Shown here: positions 8,791 through 17,594 of the stretch, piece after piece
Position numbering within the stretch: position 1 is the stretch's first letter
How the letters are laid out: each line of letters begins with the position of its first letter
Assembly: GCA_016703785.1 (NCBI GenBank)
Contig: JADJBM010000030.1
Location: 248,001-312,000, forward strand
Origin: Betaproteobacteria bacterium
GTDB lineage: Bacteria; Pseudomonadota; Gammaproteobacteria; Burkholderiales; Rhodocyclaceae
Length of the DNA: 64,000 nt
Direction: 5' to 3'
Notes under the pieces: model-generated
Told to the model about the DNA's origin: nothing
What the model saw: only the letters and a program-made list of their open reading frames with translations
Databases searched by the model: none
Position numbers and translations under genes: made by a program

Positions 8791-9681
8791 TCAGTGCTTC
8801 GCCGTTGCGACGCCCTGCTCCAGCCAGGCCAGCCAGGCATCCATGCCCTCGCCGCTCTTCGCCGAGACCTGCAGCACCTCGATCTTGGGATTGACGCGGC
8901 GCGCGTAGTCGAGGCACTTCGCCACGTCGAAATCCAGGTGCGGCAGCAGGTCGACCTTGGTCAGCAGCATGAGGTCGCTGGCGGCGAACATGTTCGGGTA
9001 CTTGAGCGGCTTGTCCTCGCCCTCGGTGACGGAGAGGATCACCACCTTGTGCGCCTCGCCGAGGTCGAACTCCGCCGGGCACACCAGGTTGCCGACGTTC
9101 TCGATGAGCAGCAGGCCGCCCTGCGCGAGGTCGAGCCGCTCGAAGGCGTGGCCGACCATGTGCGCGTCGAGGTGGCAGCCCTTGCCGGTGTTCACCTGGA
9201 TCGCCTGGGCGCCGGTGGCGCGGATGCGCTCGGCGTCGTTGCTGGTCTGCTGGTCGCCTTCGATCACCGCCAGCGGATGACGGCCGGCCAGCCGCCCGAT
9301 GGTCTCGACGAGCAGCGTGGTCTTGCCCGAGCCGGGGCTGGAAACGAGGTTCGCCGCAAAGAGGCCGCGCGCCTGCCACAGCGTGCGGTTGGCGTCGGCG
9401 TAGGCGTTGTTCTTGGCAAGGATGTCCTGCTCGATCTGCACCATGCGGCCCGGCGAAAGACCCGGCGCATGCGTGTGACCCTGTCCGTGCTCATGATCGT
9501 GAGGATGTGCATGGCGCGGCGCGTAGCTCAAGCCGCCCGGCGCATGAGGATGCGTGTGCCCATGCTCGCCCTCGTGATGGTGGTCATGGCTGTGCACCGT
9601 GCCATCTTCATGACGATGCTCGTGCTCATGCCCACCTTCGATCGTCGTTTCGCCCTGGCCGCAGCCGCATACTGTGCACAT
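8791..9681 (-). CDS. hypB: HypB, Ni-binding GTPase
   Basis: 296 residues. HypB delivers nickel to the hydrogenase large subunit together with HypA. The N-terminus has the high-affinity metal motif CTVCGCG, then a histidine-rich stretch at about residues 17-75 likely storing Ni. The GTPase core shows the P-loop SSPGSGKTTLL, EGDQQTSND, ENVGNLVCPAEFDLG (with the dimer-site metal Cys) and LTKVDLLPHL. It lies 11 bases after hypA and is followed by hypF one base later. Confidence 0.96.
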   Translation of the reverse strand: MCTVCGCGQGETTIEGGHEHEHRHEDGTVHSHDHHHEGEHGHTHPHAPGGLSYAPRHAHPHDHEHGQGHTHAPGLSPGRMVQIEQDILAKNNAYADANRTLWQARGLFAANLVSSPGSGKTTLLVETIGRLAGRHPLAVIEGDQQTSNDAERIRATGAQAIQVNTGKGCHLDAHMVGHAFERLDLAQGGLLLIENVGNLVCPAEFDLGEAHKVVILSVTEGEDKPLKYPNMFAASDLMLLTKVDLLPHLDFDVAKCLDYARRVNPKIEVLQVSAKSGEGMDAWLAWLEQGVATAKH

Positions 9682-9692
9682 ATGTTTATCCT

Positions 9693-10034
9693 TTACTCAA
9701 CCTCAAGCTCTTTCACCCGCATCTCCGTGCCGCCCTGCACCTGCAGCTGGTAACCGCCGCAGCGCGGGCACGGGTCGTAGCGCTCCGCCACCGGCACCGT
9801 CTCGCCGCACTGCATGCACCAGCTGCTGCCCGGCATGGCGATGATCTCCAGCGCGGCGCCCTCCGCCACGCTGCCGCGCGTCACCGCATCGAAGCAGAAG
9901 CGCATCGACTCCGTCTCGACGCCGGAGAGCGCGCCGATCTCCAGCCACACCGTCTTCACGCGCGCAAATCCGTTTGTCCTGGCATGATCCTCGATGATCT
10001 GCAGCACGCCTTCCGCCAGGCTCATTTCATGCAC
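9693..10034 (-). CDS. hypA: HypA, nickel metallochaperone
   Basis: 113 residues. The N-terminal Met-His-Glu (MHEMSLAEGVLQII) forms the Ni site, so the start must be the GTG at 10032-10034 rather than the ATG three codons later. The zinc-ribbon cysteines are CMQC and CPRC. It overlaps the end of the upstream HupK-like gene by 8 bases. Confidence 0.95.
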   Translation of the reverse strand: MHEMSLAEGVLQIIEDHARTNGFARVKTVWLEIGALSGVETESMRFCFDAVTRGSVAEGAALEIIAMPGSSWCMQCGETVPVAERYDPCPRCGGYQLQVQGGTEMRVKELEVE

Positions 10035-11165
10035 GCGCCACGCTCACTTCGTAGGCCACGCAGGGATCCAGCGCATGCGCCAGCAGGCCGGCGGCGCCGC
10101 GCGCCTCCGTCTCGCTCTTCGCCGGGCAGCCCAGCAGGCCGCGCACGAAAGCGCCCCGCGGATGGAAATTCCATTCCGTCGGCGCGACGATGCGGTAGTG
10201 CGCCACATGGTCGCCCGCCAGCGTCACCTGGTGCAGCAGCGTGCCGCGCGCCGTCTCCACCGCCGCGATGCCGCTGCCCGGGCGCGGCGAGGTGCAACGG
10301 ATGCCCACTGCGCGCGGCTGACGCAGTTGTTCAGGCAATTGCGCCAGTTCGAGCAGGCGCGCCAGCAGCCGCGCCGCGGCCGTGGCGCCGTACTGGCCGA
10401 CTTCCCGCGCCAGCACCGGATGCCCCAGCTGGCGCGCCAGGGCGCCGGTTTCCGCCGGCTCGCCCTGCCAGGCCGGCCGTTGCGAGAAATCGGGCTCGAC
10501 ATCCAGCCGGGCGGATAGCGCCAGGAGATCCGCCTCCCCCAGCCACGGCAGCAGACCGAAATCCCCGCCCAGCCGCAAGGTGCGCAGCCGCGCCAGCATG
10601 CGTTGCATGGGCGCTTCGCCGCGCGCCACCCATTTCTCGAAACTCGCCGGACGCAGCCGAGCCAGACGCGCGGCGACATCTCGTACACGGCACGTTCCAA
10701 CAGTTCTTCCGCAGCGCCGGCCACGTCGTGCCAGCGCAACTCATCCCGCGCCGTGACGATGCGCCGGCGCAGGTCGGCCAGCTCGCCCGGCCGCGCCGCC
10801 TCGCCGAGCAGGGCGGGCAGGTCGATCAGCAGTCGCCACGTGTATTCCTGCAGGCATTCCCCGGCGATGGCGCGCTCGCGCGCCACCACCACTAGGTCAT
10901 TCGGTGCGATGCCGCGTGCCGCTTCGCAGGCGGCGGCGGCGGCAACTCCCTGCGCCCGCCCGCACACGCTGAACAGGAGCGGCACCAGGCGCATCACCTC
11001 TTCAGCCGGCTTGCCCTCGAGGACACGGCAGGCAGCCAGAGGCCGGCTCGACTGGACCGACACGCCGGTTATCTGCTTGCCATCCCATACCACTTCGAGT
11101 TGCAGCTTTCCTTCGGCGATCATGGCCTTTCCATTCTGCAAGGCCTCTTGGATATCAAGAAGCAT
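10027..11165 (-). CDS. HupK/HoxV-like hydrogenase assembly protein, frameshifted
   Basis: Resembles HupK/HoxV, relatives of the [NiFe] large subunit that act as scaffolds without a full metal site. The N-terminal part (VSVQSSRPLAACRVLEG, LVPLLFSVCGRAQG) reads in one frame up to about 10685. The C-terminal part (AARLARLRPASFEKW, TARGTLLHQV, HYRIVAPTEWNFHPRGAF, ALDPCVAYEVSVA) reads in another. The join is near 10670-10690 around CGGCGACATCTCGTAC. The large-subunit cysteine pairs are degenerate (CGRAQG, DPCVAY), as expected for the family. Either a pseudogene or a base-calling error. Confidence 0.75.
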
Positions 11166-11307
11166 GCCGGTTTAAAAGGGTAAATAATGCCATTCATGAA
11201 CAATGGCTTGCAAATATTCTAGAAGCATTAACGACAAATCCTTCCATCTCGTTAATCGAATTGGAAGGACATTGACCGGTAAGCGGTTTATCGGTCGCCG
11301 GGATGGA

Positions 11308-11769
11308 TCAGTCCGGATGAGGCCAAGCGCCGCTGAGAAGTGATTCAGCATGGCCTGCCGCAGCATCCAGATTGCCCCGCGCAATGTGACTGAGCGGTTC
11401 GCCCAGTTCGAAGGACTCGCCGCGCACAGTCAGCAGCCAGGCCGGCGGCGGGTCACCGCCGGTAATCTGGCGGAACACCGCCAACAAGGCCTCCGGCTTC
11501 ATGGCATGGGTGGTGTAGCCGAAATCGCGCACCGGCTCAATACGGCCGAAAGCGAAGGGCGCCGCGCAGGACACGCTGGCATCGACGAAGAGCACGCGGC
11601 TGCGGCCCTCCAGGTCGAGGGCATGCTCGGGCCGCAGCTGGAAGTCGGTCAGCAGGATCACGTCGCCCCACTCGGGATGCCGGGGCAAGGCCGCCTCGAG
11701 CCGCTCGATCAGCGCCGGCCCGAGGGCGTCGTCGCCGCGGCTTGGGTTGCCCCAGCCGAAGATCAGCAC
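11308..11769 (-). CDS. hoxW: Hydrogenase maturation endopeptidase HoxW
   Basis: About 153 residues, HupD/HyaD-family Ni-dependent protease that removes the C-terminal peptide of the large subunit, here most likely HoxH because it lies directly downstream of hoxH. Visible motifs are IFGWGNPSRGDDALGPAL (first metal ligand acidic), LLTDFQLRPEHALDL, VLFVDASV and THAMKPEALL (His ligand). The start I prefer is the GTG at 11767-11769, because upstream in-frame codons are translated repeat. The ribosome site AGAGGGGG then comes from that repeat. Confidence 0.82.
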   Translation of the reverse strand: MLIFGWGNPSRGDDALGPALIERLEAALPRHPEWGDVILLTDFQLRPEHALDLEGRSRVLFVDASVSCAAPFAFGRIEPVRDFGYTTHAMKPEALLAVFRQITGGDPPPAWLLTVRGESFELGEPLSHIARGNLDAAAGHAESLLSGAWPHPD

Positions 11770-11779
11770 CTTAAGCCTG

Positions 11780-11874
11780 CCCCCTCTCCCCGCAGGCGGG
11801 GAGAGGGCTGGGGTGAGGGGCAAGCGGCCGTCCCACCCTCACCCCAACCCTCTCCCGCCAGCGGGAGAGGGGGA
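11780..11874. repeat. Two REP-like palindromes between hoxH and hoxW
   Basis: Head-to-head copies at about 11780-11820 and 11834-11874, each CTCTCCCCGC or CTCTCCCGCC followed by its inverse and a GGGGTGAGGG tail. They fill the hoxH-hoxW gap. Confidence 0.88.
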
Positions 11875-11888
11875 TAAATACGCTGGCC

Positions 11889-13331
11889 TCATACCGTATC
11901 TCTGCTTAGCCGATCGATCACGCTGCCGTCGGCATCCACCAGTTCCGCCTCCAGCGGCATTTTTCCGAGCGCATGCGTGGCGCAGGACAGGCAGGGATCG
12001 AAGGCGCGGATGGCGACTTCGATGTGGTTGAGCAGTCCTTCGGTGAGGCTGCGGCCGTCGAGGTACTGCAGGGCCACCTGGCGCACCGCCTCGTTCATTG
12101 CCTGGTTGTTGCTGGTGGTCGACACGATCAGGTTGGCGCTGACGATCTGGTCGTCCTCGTTGACGCGGTAGTGATGTATCAGTGTGCCGCGCGGCGCCTC
12201 CAGCACACCGACGCCGCGCAACTGGCGTTCGCCGCGCACGATGAGATCGCCGCCGGACAGGTCGTTGTCGAGCAGCAGCTCCTTGATGCCCTCGGCCGCA
12301 TGCAGCATCTCGATCATGCGCGCCCAGTGGTAGCCGAGCGGCGCGGAGAGCGCCGCGCCGCCGTCGAAGGCCTTGAAGGCGATGTGCTCGGCGTCGGCCC
12401 GTTCGGTGGGAATGAAATCGCACTGCGCCACCCGCGCCAGCGGGCCGACACGGTACCAGCCGGCCCCGGTGCCCTTCTCGACGATGAAGGGAAACTTCAT
12501 GTACGACCAGGGCTTCACTTCCTCGTGGATGTACTCGTAGTAGTTCTGGTAGTCGGCGTGGTCGAAGATCGCGCCGCCCTGCCCGTCGGTGGCGCGCAAG
12601 CCACCGTGGTAGAGGTCGAGCGCGCCGTCGGCGCGCACCAGGCCGAGGAAGTTCGAATCGAAGCGGCCGAAGGACTTGTACAGCGCCGCGTGGTCGATGA
12701 AGAGGTTCTTGATGATGCCGACCGCCTCCACGCTCCAGCCGATGATGGTGTCGATCTGGCCGAGCAGCTCGACGCGCTCGGCGCGGCTGAGGTTCTTGTT
12801 CACCCCCGCCCGGCACCGCGCCCGTGCCGTGCACGCGCTTGCCGGCGGTGTAGCGGATGACCTCCTGGCCGTACTTGCGCAGCAGCACGCCCTTCCTCGC
12901 CACCTCCGGCTCGACGGCGGCGACGCCGACGATGTTGCGCTTCGCCACGTCGGCATCGAAGCCGAACAACAGGTCGGGCGAGGCGAGATGAAAGAAGTGC
13001 AGCGCGTGCGATTGCAAGATCTGCCCCATATGCATGAGGCGGCGCAGCTTCTCGGCGGTCGGCGTGAGCTGGCGCGCGCCGACGATGATGTCGAGCGCCT
13101 TGGAGGCCGCCAGGTGGTGCGACACCGGGCAGATGCCGCACAGGCGCTGCACCATCACCGGCACTTCCCAGTAGGGCCGGCCCTGGATGAACTTCTCGAA
13201 GCCGCGGAATTCGACGATGTGCAGGCGCACCTGGTGCACCTTGTTGTGCGCATCCAGCAGGATGGTCACCTTGCCGTGGCCCTCGACGCGGGACACCGGC
13301 TCGATGACGACGCGCCTCAGGTTTGCGGCAT
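11889..13331 (-). CDS. hoxH: HoxH, large subunit of the NAD-reducing [NiFe]-hydrogenase, frameshifted
   Basis: The catalytic subunit of a group 3d bidirectional hydrogenase. The N-terminal part contains VVIEPVSRVEGHGKV and the L1 nickel motif RLCGICPVSHH. The C-terminal part contains DPCLSCATHALG, whose cysteines bind Ni-Fe and after whose His HoxW would cleave. The two parts are in different frames, joined at the C5 run 12803-12807: removing one base converts GAVPGGGEQ to PGGVNKNLS. The start is unclear: the ATG at 13329-13331 runs into a stop after four codons unless one base is missing, and the region just upstream is repeat. Length would be about 480 residues. Confidence 0.85.
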
Positions 13332-13356
13332 GGGCGGCGGTTTCGAGGAAAAAAAC

Positions 13357-13435
13357 GCAACACAGAGGGACACAGAGAACACAGAGGTCTCCCGTTATCT
13401 TTCTTGTTCTCTGTGTCCTCTGTGGTTCAAGATAT
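13357..13435. repeat. Period-9 CACAGAG inverted repeat, copy 2 (hoxY-hoxH junction)
   Basis: Arms ACACAGAGGGACACAGAG and CTCTGTGTCCTCTGTGGTT. It begins right at the hoxY stop and ends about 25 bases before the apparent hoxH start. Confidence 0.9.
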
Positions 13436-14000
13436 TCAATCATAGTGCAGCATCTCGTAATCCAGCTTCGGCTCGTGGCCGGCGGCAAGGTCGGTGAGGA
13501 ATTTCCAGATCGCATCCGCCGACGGCGGGCAGCCCGGGCAGGAAGTAATCGATGCGCACCACCTCGTTGATCGGGTGCACCCTGTCGAAGGGCAGCGGCA
13601 GCTCGGGGTCGTTGGGGATCTGGCCGTTCTCCAGGCCGATGCCGTAGTGGTACACCTCCTGGAAGCAGTCCCACAGGTCGACGTTGTTGCGCAGGGCCGG
13701 GACGCCGCCGGTGATGGCGCAGGCGCCCATGGCCACGAGGACCTTGCAGTTCTTGCGGAATTCCTTCAGCACATGCACGTTCTCGGCGTTGCACACGCCG
13801 CCTTCGACGATGCCGATGTCGCACGGCCCGCAGTGCTTGATGTCGGTGATCGGCGAGCGGTCGAATTCGACGACCTTGAGCAGATCGAACAGCTTCTCGT
13901 CGATGTCGAGCAGCGACATGTGGCAGCCGAAGCAGCCGGCCAGCGAGCAGGTGGCGACGCGCAACTTCTTCGGCTCGATCGTGATGGGCTGCTCAGTCAC
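13436..14000 (-). CDS. hoxY: HoxY, small subunit of the NAD-reducing hydrogenase, frameshifted near its end
   Basis: Carries the proximal [4Fe-4S] cluster. Motifs: CSLAGCFGCHMSLLDID, KHCGPCDIGIVEGGVCN, GACAITGGVPALRN. After DYFLPG the frame breaks at the CCCGGG at 13533-13538. With one base removed it continues as CPPSADAIWKFLTDLA and ends LDYEMLHYD with a TGA at 13436-13438, restoring the fourth cluster cysteine. It overlaps the hoxU end by 8 bases. Together with hoxF, hoxU and hoxH this is the soluble hydrogenase core. Confidence 0.88.
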
Positions 14001-14714
14001 GCCTCGGCTCCTTCATCCCTGCCACCGGCACCTCGGCGATGTCGTGGTGGTCATAGAGCCGTTTGCCGATGGGCACGGTGAAGCCGTGGCGCTTGCGCAG
14101 GATGGCGCCGGTCGGGCACACCTCGGCGGCGCGGTCCGTCACGGACATGTTGGTATCGGCCAGCCGGCCGCTCGGCGAATTGACGATCAGACGCGACTTG
14201 ATGCCGCGGCCGCCGATGCCGAAGACGTTCTTGCCGTCGACGTCGCGGCTGGCGCGCACGCACAGCTCGCACAGGATGCAGCGGTTGCGCTCGAGCAGCA
14301 CGTCCGGGTGCGAGGCATCGACGTCGCGCGCCGGATAGAAATGCGTGAAATGCGGCGTCATCATGCCGAGATGGTAGGCCACCGCCTGCAGCTGGCAGTT
14401 GCCGCTCTTCTCGCAGGAGGGGCAGATGTGGTTGCCTTCGACGAAAAGCATCTGCGTCAGCGCGCGCCGGTCGGCGTTGAGCGCCTCCGTCTCGCTTTCC
14501 ACCTTCATACCGTCCGCCGCACGGTTGGTGCAGGCCGCGCCGAGCCGCCCGCCGATGTTCACCAGGTACAGCTTGCAGGAGCCGTGCGGCTTGAACTCGG
14601 GGTGATGGCACAGGTGCGGGATGAACACCGGCCGCCGAGGCCGCCTCCATAATGGTCTCACCCTCCTCGAAGGGAATGGTCTTGCCGTCGAGGGTAAACG
14701 CAGGTCTTAGACAT
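13993..14714 (-). CDS. hoxU: HoxU, diaphorase Fe-S subunit, two frameshifts and a lost cysteine
   Basis: Electron-transfer subunit with an N-terminal [2Fe-2S] domain and NuoG-like cluster sites. The main frame shows CPSCEKSGNCQLQAVAYHLG, CILCELCVRASRD and EVCPTGAIL. The N-terminus is broken twice: right after MSKT (about 14699-14705), with FTLDGKTIPFEEGETIMEAA continuing in a second frame, and again at about 14626-14636 before FIPHLCHHPEF. In the [2Fe-2S] loop the third ligand is replaced: GSCKLY where the family has GSCKLC (codon TAC at 14566-14568). It overlaps the hoxF end. Confidence 0.82.
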
Positions 14715-16467
14715 GGCCAAATGCGCCCATTCGTCGTCGCGGCCGGTGATGAGGCGCGCGGTCTGCAAGGCGCCGTCGAGGTCGAAGGCCGGCTCGAAAT
14801 CCAGCTTCTTCAGGCGCCTCTCGTAGGCATCGGGAAACTTCTCCATGGTCTGCACCACCGGGTTGGCGGCGGTGTGGCCGAGGCCGCAATGCGCCATGTC
14901 CTGCAGGATGTGCATGATGTTCTTCATCTCGTTCATGTCGTAGGCCGAACCCTTGCCCGCCGCCAGCTTGTCCATGGTGTTGCGCAGCAGCGAGGTGCCG
15001 ACGCGGCACGGCGTGCAGAAACCGCAGCTCTCGTGGGCGAAGAAGTGGGTGAAGTTGCGCGCCACCTCGAACATGTCGCGCTCGCGCGAGAACACCATGA
15101 AGGCGCCGGCCGTGGGGCAGGTCCTCGAAGGCGATGCGGCGGTCGAACTCGCGGTAGGAGATGCAGGTGCCGGACGGCCCGGAAACCTGCACGGCATGGG
15201 CGTCCTCGGCGCCGCACTCGATGAGGATCTGCTGCACCGTGACGCCGAAGGGGACTTCGTAGATGCCCGGCCGCTCGCAGTCGCCGGACACCGAGATCAG
15301 CTTGCTGCCCGTCGATTGCGGCGTGCCCAATGCGGCGAATGCCGCACCGCCATGCTCGGCGATGCGCGCCGCACAGGCGAAGGTCTCGACGTTGTTCACC
15401 ACCGTCGGCTGGTTACGGTAGCCGCAGCGGTCCGGGAAGGGCGGGCGGTTGCGCGGCTTGCCCGGCTTGCCCTCCAGCGACTCGATCAGGGCGGATTCCT
15501 CGCCGCAGATGTAGGCGCCGGCGCCCAGGTGGATCTCGATGTCGAAGTCGAATCCTGCCTCGCCGAGAATGCTGTTGCCGAGCAGGCCCTTTTCCCGCCG
15601 TCTCGCCAGGACTGACTTTAACTTCTCCAGCAGGTTCTTGTATTCGCCGCGCAGATAGATCAGGCCCTGTTTCGCGCCTTCGAACACCAGGTCGGCATGG
15701 CTGTTGAGCAGCACGCGGTCCTTGAAGGTGCCCGGCTCGCCCTCGTCGGCATTGCACACCACGTAGTGTGCGTCGCCCTCCGCCTTGCGGCAGCTTGCCC
15801 ACTTGGTCGCCGTCTTGAAGCCGGCCCCGCCGCGGCCGCGCAGATTGGCGGCGTCGAGCTCTGCCAGCGTCGCGTCACTGCCGCGCGCCAGCGTTGCCTG
15901 CAGCGCCGCGCCGGGCGCGAACGGATCGCCCGTCAGCGGACCTACCAGGCGGATGTTGTCGGGGATCTCGAACAGCATGGGCGGCCAGTCGGCCAGCGGC
16001 TTTCTCGCGCGGATCAGCTCGGCGACGAGGTCGAGCCGCGTATGGTCCAGCGACGGCACGGCATGGCCGTTCACCAGCATGGACGGCGCCTGGTCGGCGA
16101 GGCCGATGTCGGCGGTGTCGTCCACATACACCAGCCCGTCTTCCGAGAGCTTGCGCGGCTCCAGCCACAGCCGCTCGCACAGATAGGCCTTCAGCGCCTC
16201 CTTGCCGGCCATGTGGTCGATGATGTTGTCCGAGAAGAGGATCTCGTAGGCGCCGTGCGACTCGGCATGGAAGAAATGATAGAAGCTCGCCGTCGCCTCG
16301 ATGCGCACGCGCGGCACGCCCAGCAGCCGGGCCAGCTGGTCCAGCGTGTCAGAGGGAATCGTGCCGCAGGATTCCTGCACGTCGCGCAGGATCTGCACCA
16401 TGTTCGCCGGGTCCTTGCCCCAGCGCGCGACGATCCCCGGCAGGTCGCAGACGTTATGTTCGATCAT
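14707..16467 (-). CDS. hoxF: HoxF, NADH/FMN diaphorase subunit, frameshifted
   Basis: About 585 residues from the ATG at 16465-16467 (MIEHNVCDLPG). The N-terminal 150 residues are HoxE/NuoE-like but lack the four [2Fe-2S] cysteines (EILFSDNIIDHMAG, GLADQAPSMLVNG), as in Cupriavidus HoxF. The NuoF part has NLRGRGGAGFKTATKW, NADEGEPGTFKDR, YICGEESALIESLEG and, in the second frame, SCGFCTPCRVGT and CGLGHTAANP for the [4Fe-4S] cluster. The break is at the G4 run 15114-15117: one base fewer gives AFEDLPTAGAFMVF. The exact 3' end is uncertain because the corrected frame is the same as that of the hoxU start. Confidence 0.85.
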   Translation of the reverse strand: MIEHNVCDLPGIVARWGKDPANMVQILRDVQESCGTIPSDTLDQLARLLGVPRVRIEATASFYHFFHAESHGAYEILFSDNIIDHMAGKEALKAYLCERLWLEPRKLSEDGLVYVDDTADIGLADQAPSMLVNGHAVPSLDHTRLDLVAELIRARKPLADWPPMLFEIPDNIRLVGPLTGDPFAPGAALQATLARGSDATLAELDAANLRGRGGAGFKTATKWASCRKAEGDAHYVVCNADEGEPGTFKDRVLLNSHADLVFEGAKQGLIYLRGEYKNLLEKLKSVLARRREKGLLGNSILGEAGFDFDIEIHLGAGAYICGEESALIESLEGKPGKPRNRPPFPDRCGYRNQPTVVNNVETFACAARIAEHGGAAFAALGTPQSTGSKLISVSGDCERPGIYEVPFGVTVQQILIECGAEDAHAVQVSGPSGTCISYREFDRRIAFEDLPHGRRLHGVLARARHVRGGAQLHPLLRPRELRFLHAVPRRHLAAAQHHGQAGGGQGFGLRHERDEEHHAHPAGHGALRPRPHRRQPGGADHGEVSRCLREAPEEAGFRAGLRPRRRLADRAPHHRPRRRMGAFGHV

Positions 16468-16521
16468 TTTTCGGCAGGGGCTTGCACATGGCCTTACGTT
16501 ACTTTTTCTGGTGACGACAGT

Positions 16522-16535
16522 TTGACACAGGTCAA
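16522..16535. promoter_or_regulatory. FNR/CRP-family-like palindrome in the hoxF-flavin reductase divergent gap
   Basis: TTGACACAGGTCAA, a perfect TTGAC-N4-GTCAA dyad. Its right edge is about 55 bases upstream of the hoxF start and 83 bases upstream of the flavin reductase start. The form matches the FNR/Dnr/FixK class of sites (TTGAT-N4-ATCAA). Inference only: oxygen or redox control of hox. Confidence 0.45.
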
Positions 16536-16617
16536 TCGTGCGGGTGGCGCTTTCCCGCTGCTTGTCCGATCTTATGTTCCGGAACGCCGGACATCCCGGC
16601 ACCTCCCGGAGAACGCC

Positions 16618-17154
16618 ACGAAAAAGCGCGCCCTGCCCCTCTCCCGCGTCTATGGCCTGCTCGAGCCGGGCCCGGTGCTGCTCGTCACCACCGCCCGCAA
16701 GGGCAAGACGAACATCATGGCGCAGTCGTGGCACTGCATGATGGAATTCGAGCCGCCGCTGGTCGGCTGCCTCATCAGCGGGCGCAACCACAGCTTCGAT
16801 GCCCTGCTGGCGACCAGGGAATGCGTGCTCAACATCCCGACGGCGAAGCTGCTCGACAAGGTAATCGGCGTCGGCAACTGCTCCGGCCGCAAGGTCGACA
16901 AGTTCGCCAGATTCGGCCTCACCTCGAAGCCGGCCGAATTGGTTGGCGCCCCACTCGTTGACGAGTGCTACGCCAGCCTGGAATGCCGGGTTGCCGACAC
17001 GCGCATGGTGAACCGCTACAATTTCTTCGTGCTGAAAGTAGTCAAGGCCTGGATCGACCCGAAGCTGAAGGAGCCACGCACGCTACACCACCGCGGCCAG
17101 GGCCGCTTCATGGTGGCAGGCAGGACGATCCGCACCGCCTCGCGCGTCAAGTAG
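16618..17154 (+). CDS. Flavin reductase-like FMN-binding protein, probable ACG start
   Basis: About 178 residues of the flavin reductase split-barrel family (RVYGLLEPGPVLLVTTA, NIMAQSWHCMMEFEPPLVGC, LNIPTAKLLDKVIGVGNCSG, LVDECYASLECRV, RYNFFVLKVVKAW). The natural N-terminus is (M)KKRALPLSRVYG, but that codon is ACG at 16618-16620, with GGAG seven bases upstream. No in-frame ATG or GTG exists nearby; a TTG at 16522 would add 32 unlike residues. Members reduce or bind FMN; the substrate is unknown. It is divergent from hoxF. Confidence 0.75.
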   Translation, partial: TKKRALPLSRVYGLLEPGPVLLVTTARKGKTNIMAQSWHCMMEFEPPLVGCLISGRNHSFDALLATRECVLNIPTAKLLDKVIGVGNCSGRKVDKFARFGLTSKPAELVGAPLVDECYASLECRVADTRMVNRYNFFVLKVVKAWIDPKLKEPRTLHHRGQGRFMVAGRTIRTASRVK

Positions 17155-17222
17155 CCGCGCCGGGAAAAGTCACCTACCAGGACGCACCAAAGAAATTCCC
17201 CTTGGGGAACTCGGCGCCGGAA

Positions 17223-17548
17223 TCATTCACATGTAGCGGCCCGCTCTAGTCGCCGCGCAAAGACCTTCATCTCCTTCGCCGCCTGGAGGTCGCCCTTCGC
17301 CTCCGCCACCGCAATGCCCTCGCGGTAGGCCGCCAGCGCCTCCTCCGTCCGGCCCGCCTCGGCCAGCGACTTGCCGAGCAGCTTCCACGCCGCCGAGAAC
17401 TTCGGGTCCTTCTCCACCGCCGCGCGGAATTGCGCCACCGCCTGTGCCGTCTCCCCGCCTTCAGGTACTCGTTGCCCAGCGAAAAGCGCAGCAACGCCCC
17501 GTCGCGCGGCGTGCCGACGAGCTTGAGCAGGTTGTCGAGGGTGATCAT
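17223..17548 (-). CDS. Small TPR protein, frameshifted
   Basis: About 108 residues after correction. The N-terminus MITLDNLLKLVGTPRDGALLR plus FSLGNEYLKAG reads in one frame, and AQFRAAVEKDPKFSAAWKLLGKSLAEAG with EEALAAYREGIAVAE in another. These are two tetratricopeptide-like helix pairs. The join is at the CCCC run near 17455-17458, where one extra base restores KAGETAQAVAQF. Probably a cytoplasmic adaptor; partner unknown. Confidence 0.7.
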
Positions 17549-17594
17549 GTCGCGGCTGTGGGGATGCTATCTATAGAAACTACAGCAAGGCGAC

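Noticed and set aside
11172..11384. 70-codon minus-strand frame between hoxW and the HupK-like gene
   Set aside because: It overlaps the hoxW 3' end in another frame and has no motif; the gap 11166-11307 seems to be plain spacer.
16467..16510. Possible sigma54 promoter for hoxF
   Set aside because: A GG-N10-GC pair exists in AAGGCCATGTGCAAGC on the minus strand, but the -12 part lacks TTGC and the -24 part lacks TGGCA; too weak to report as a feature.
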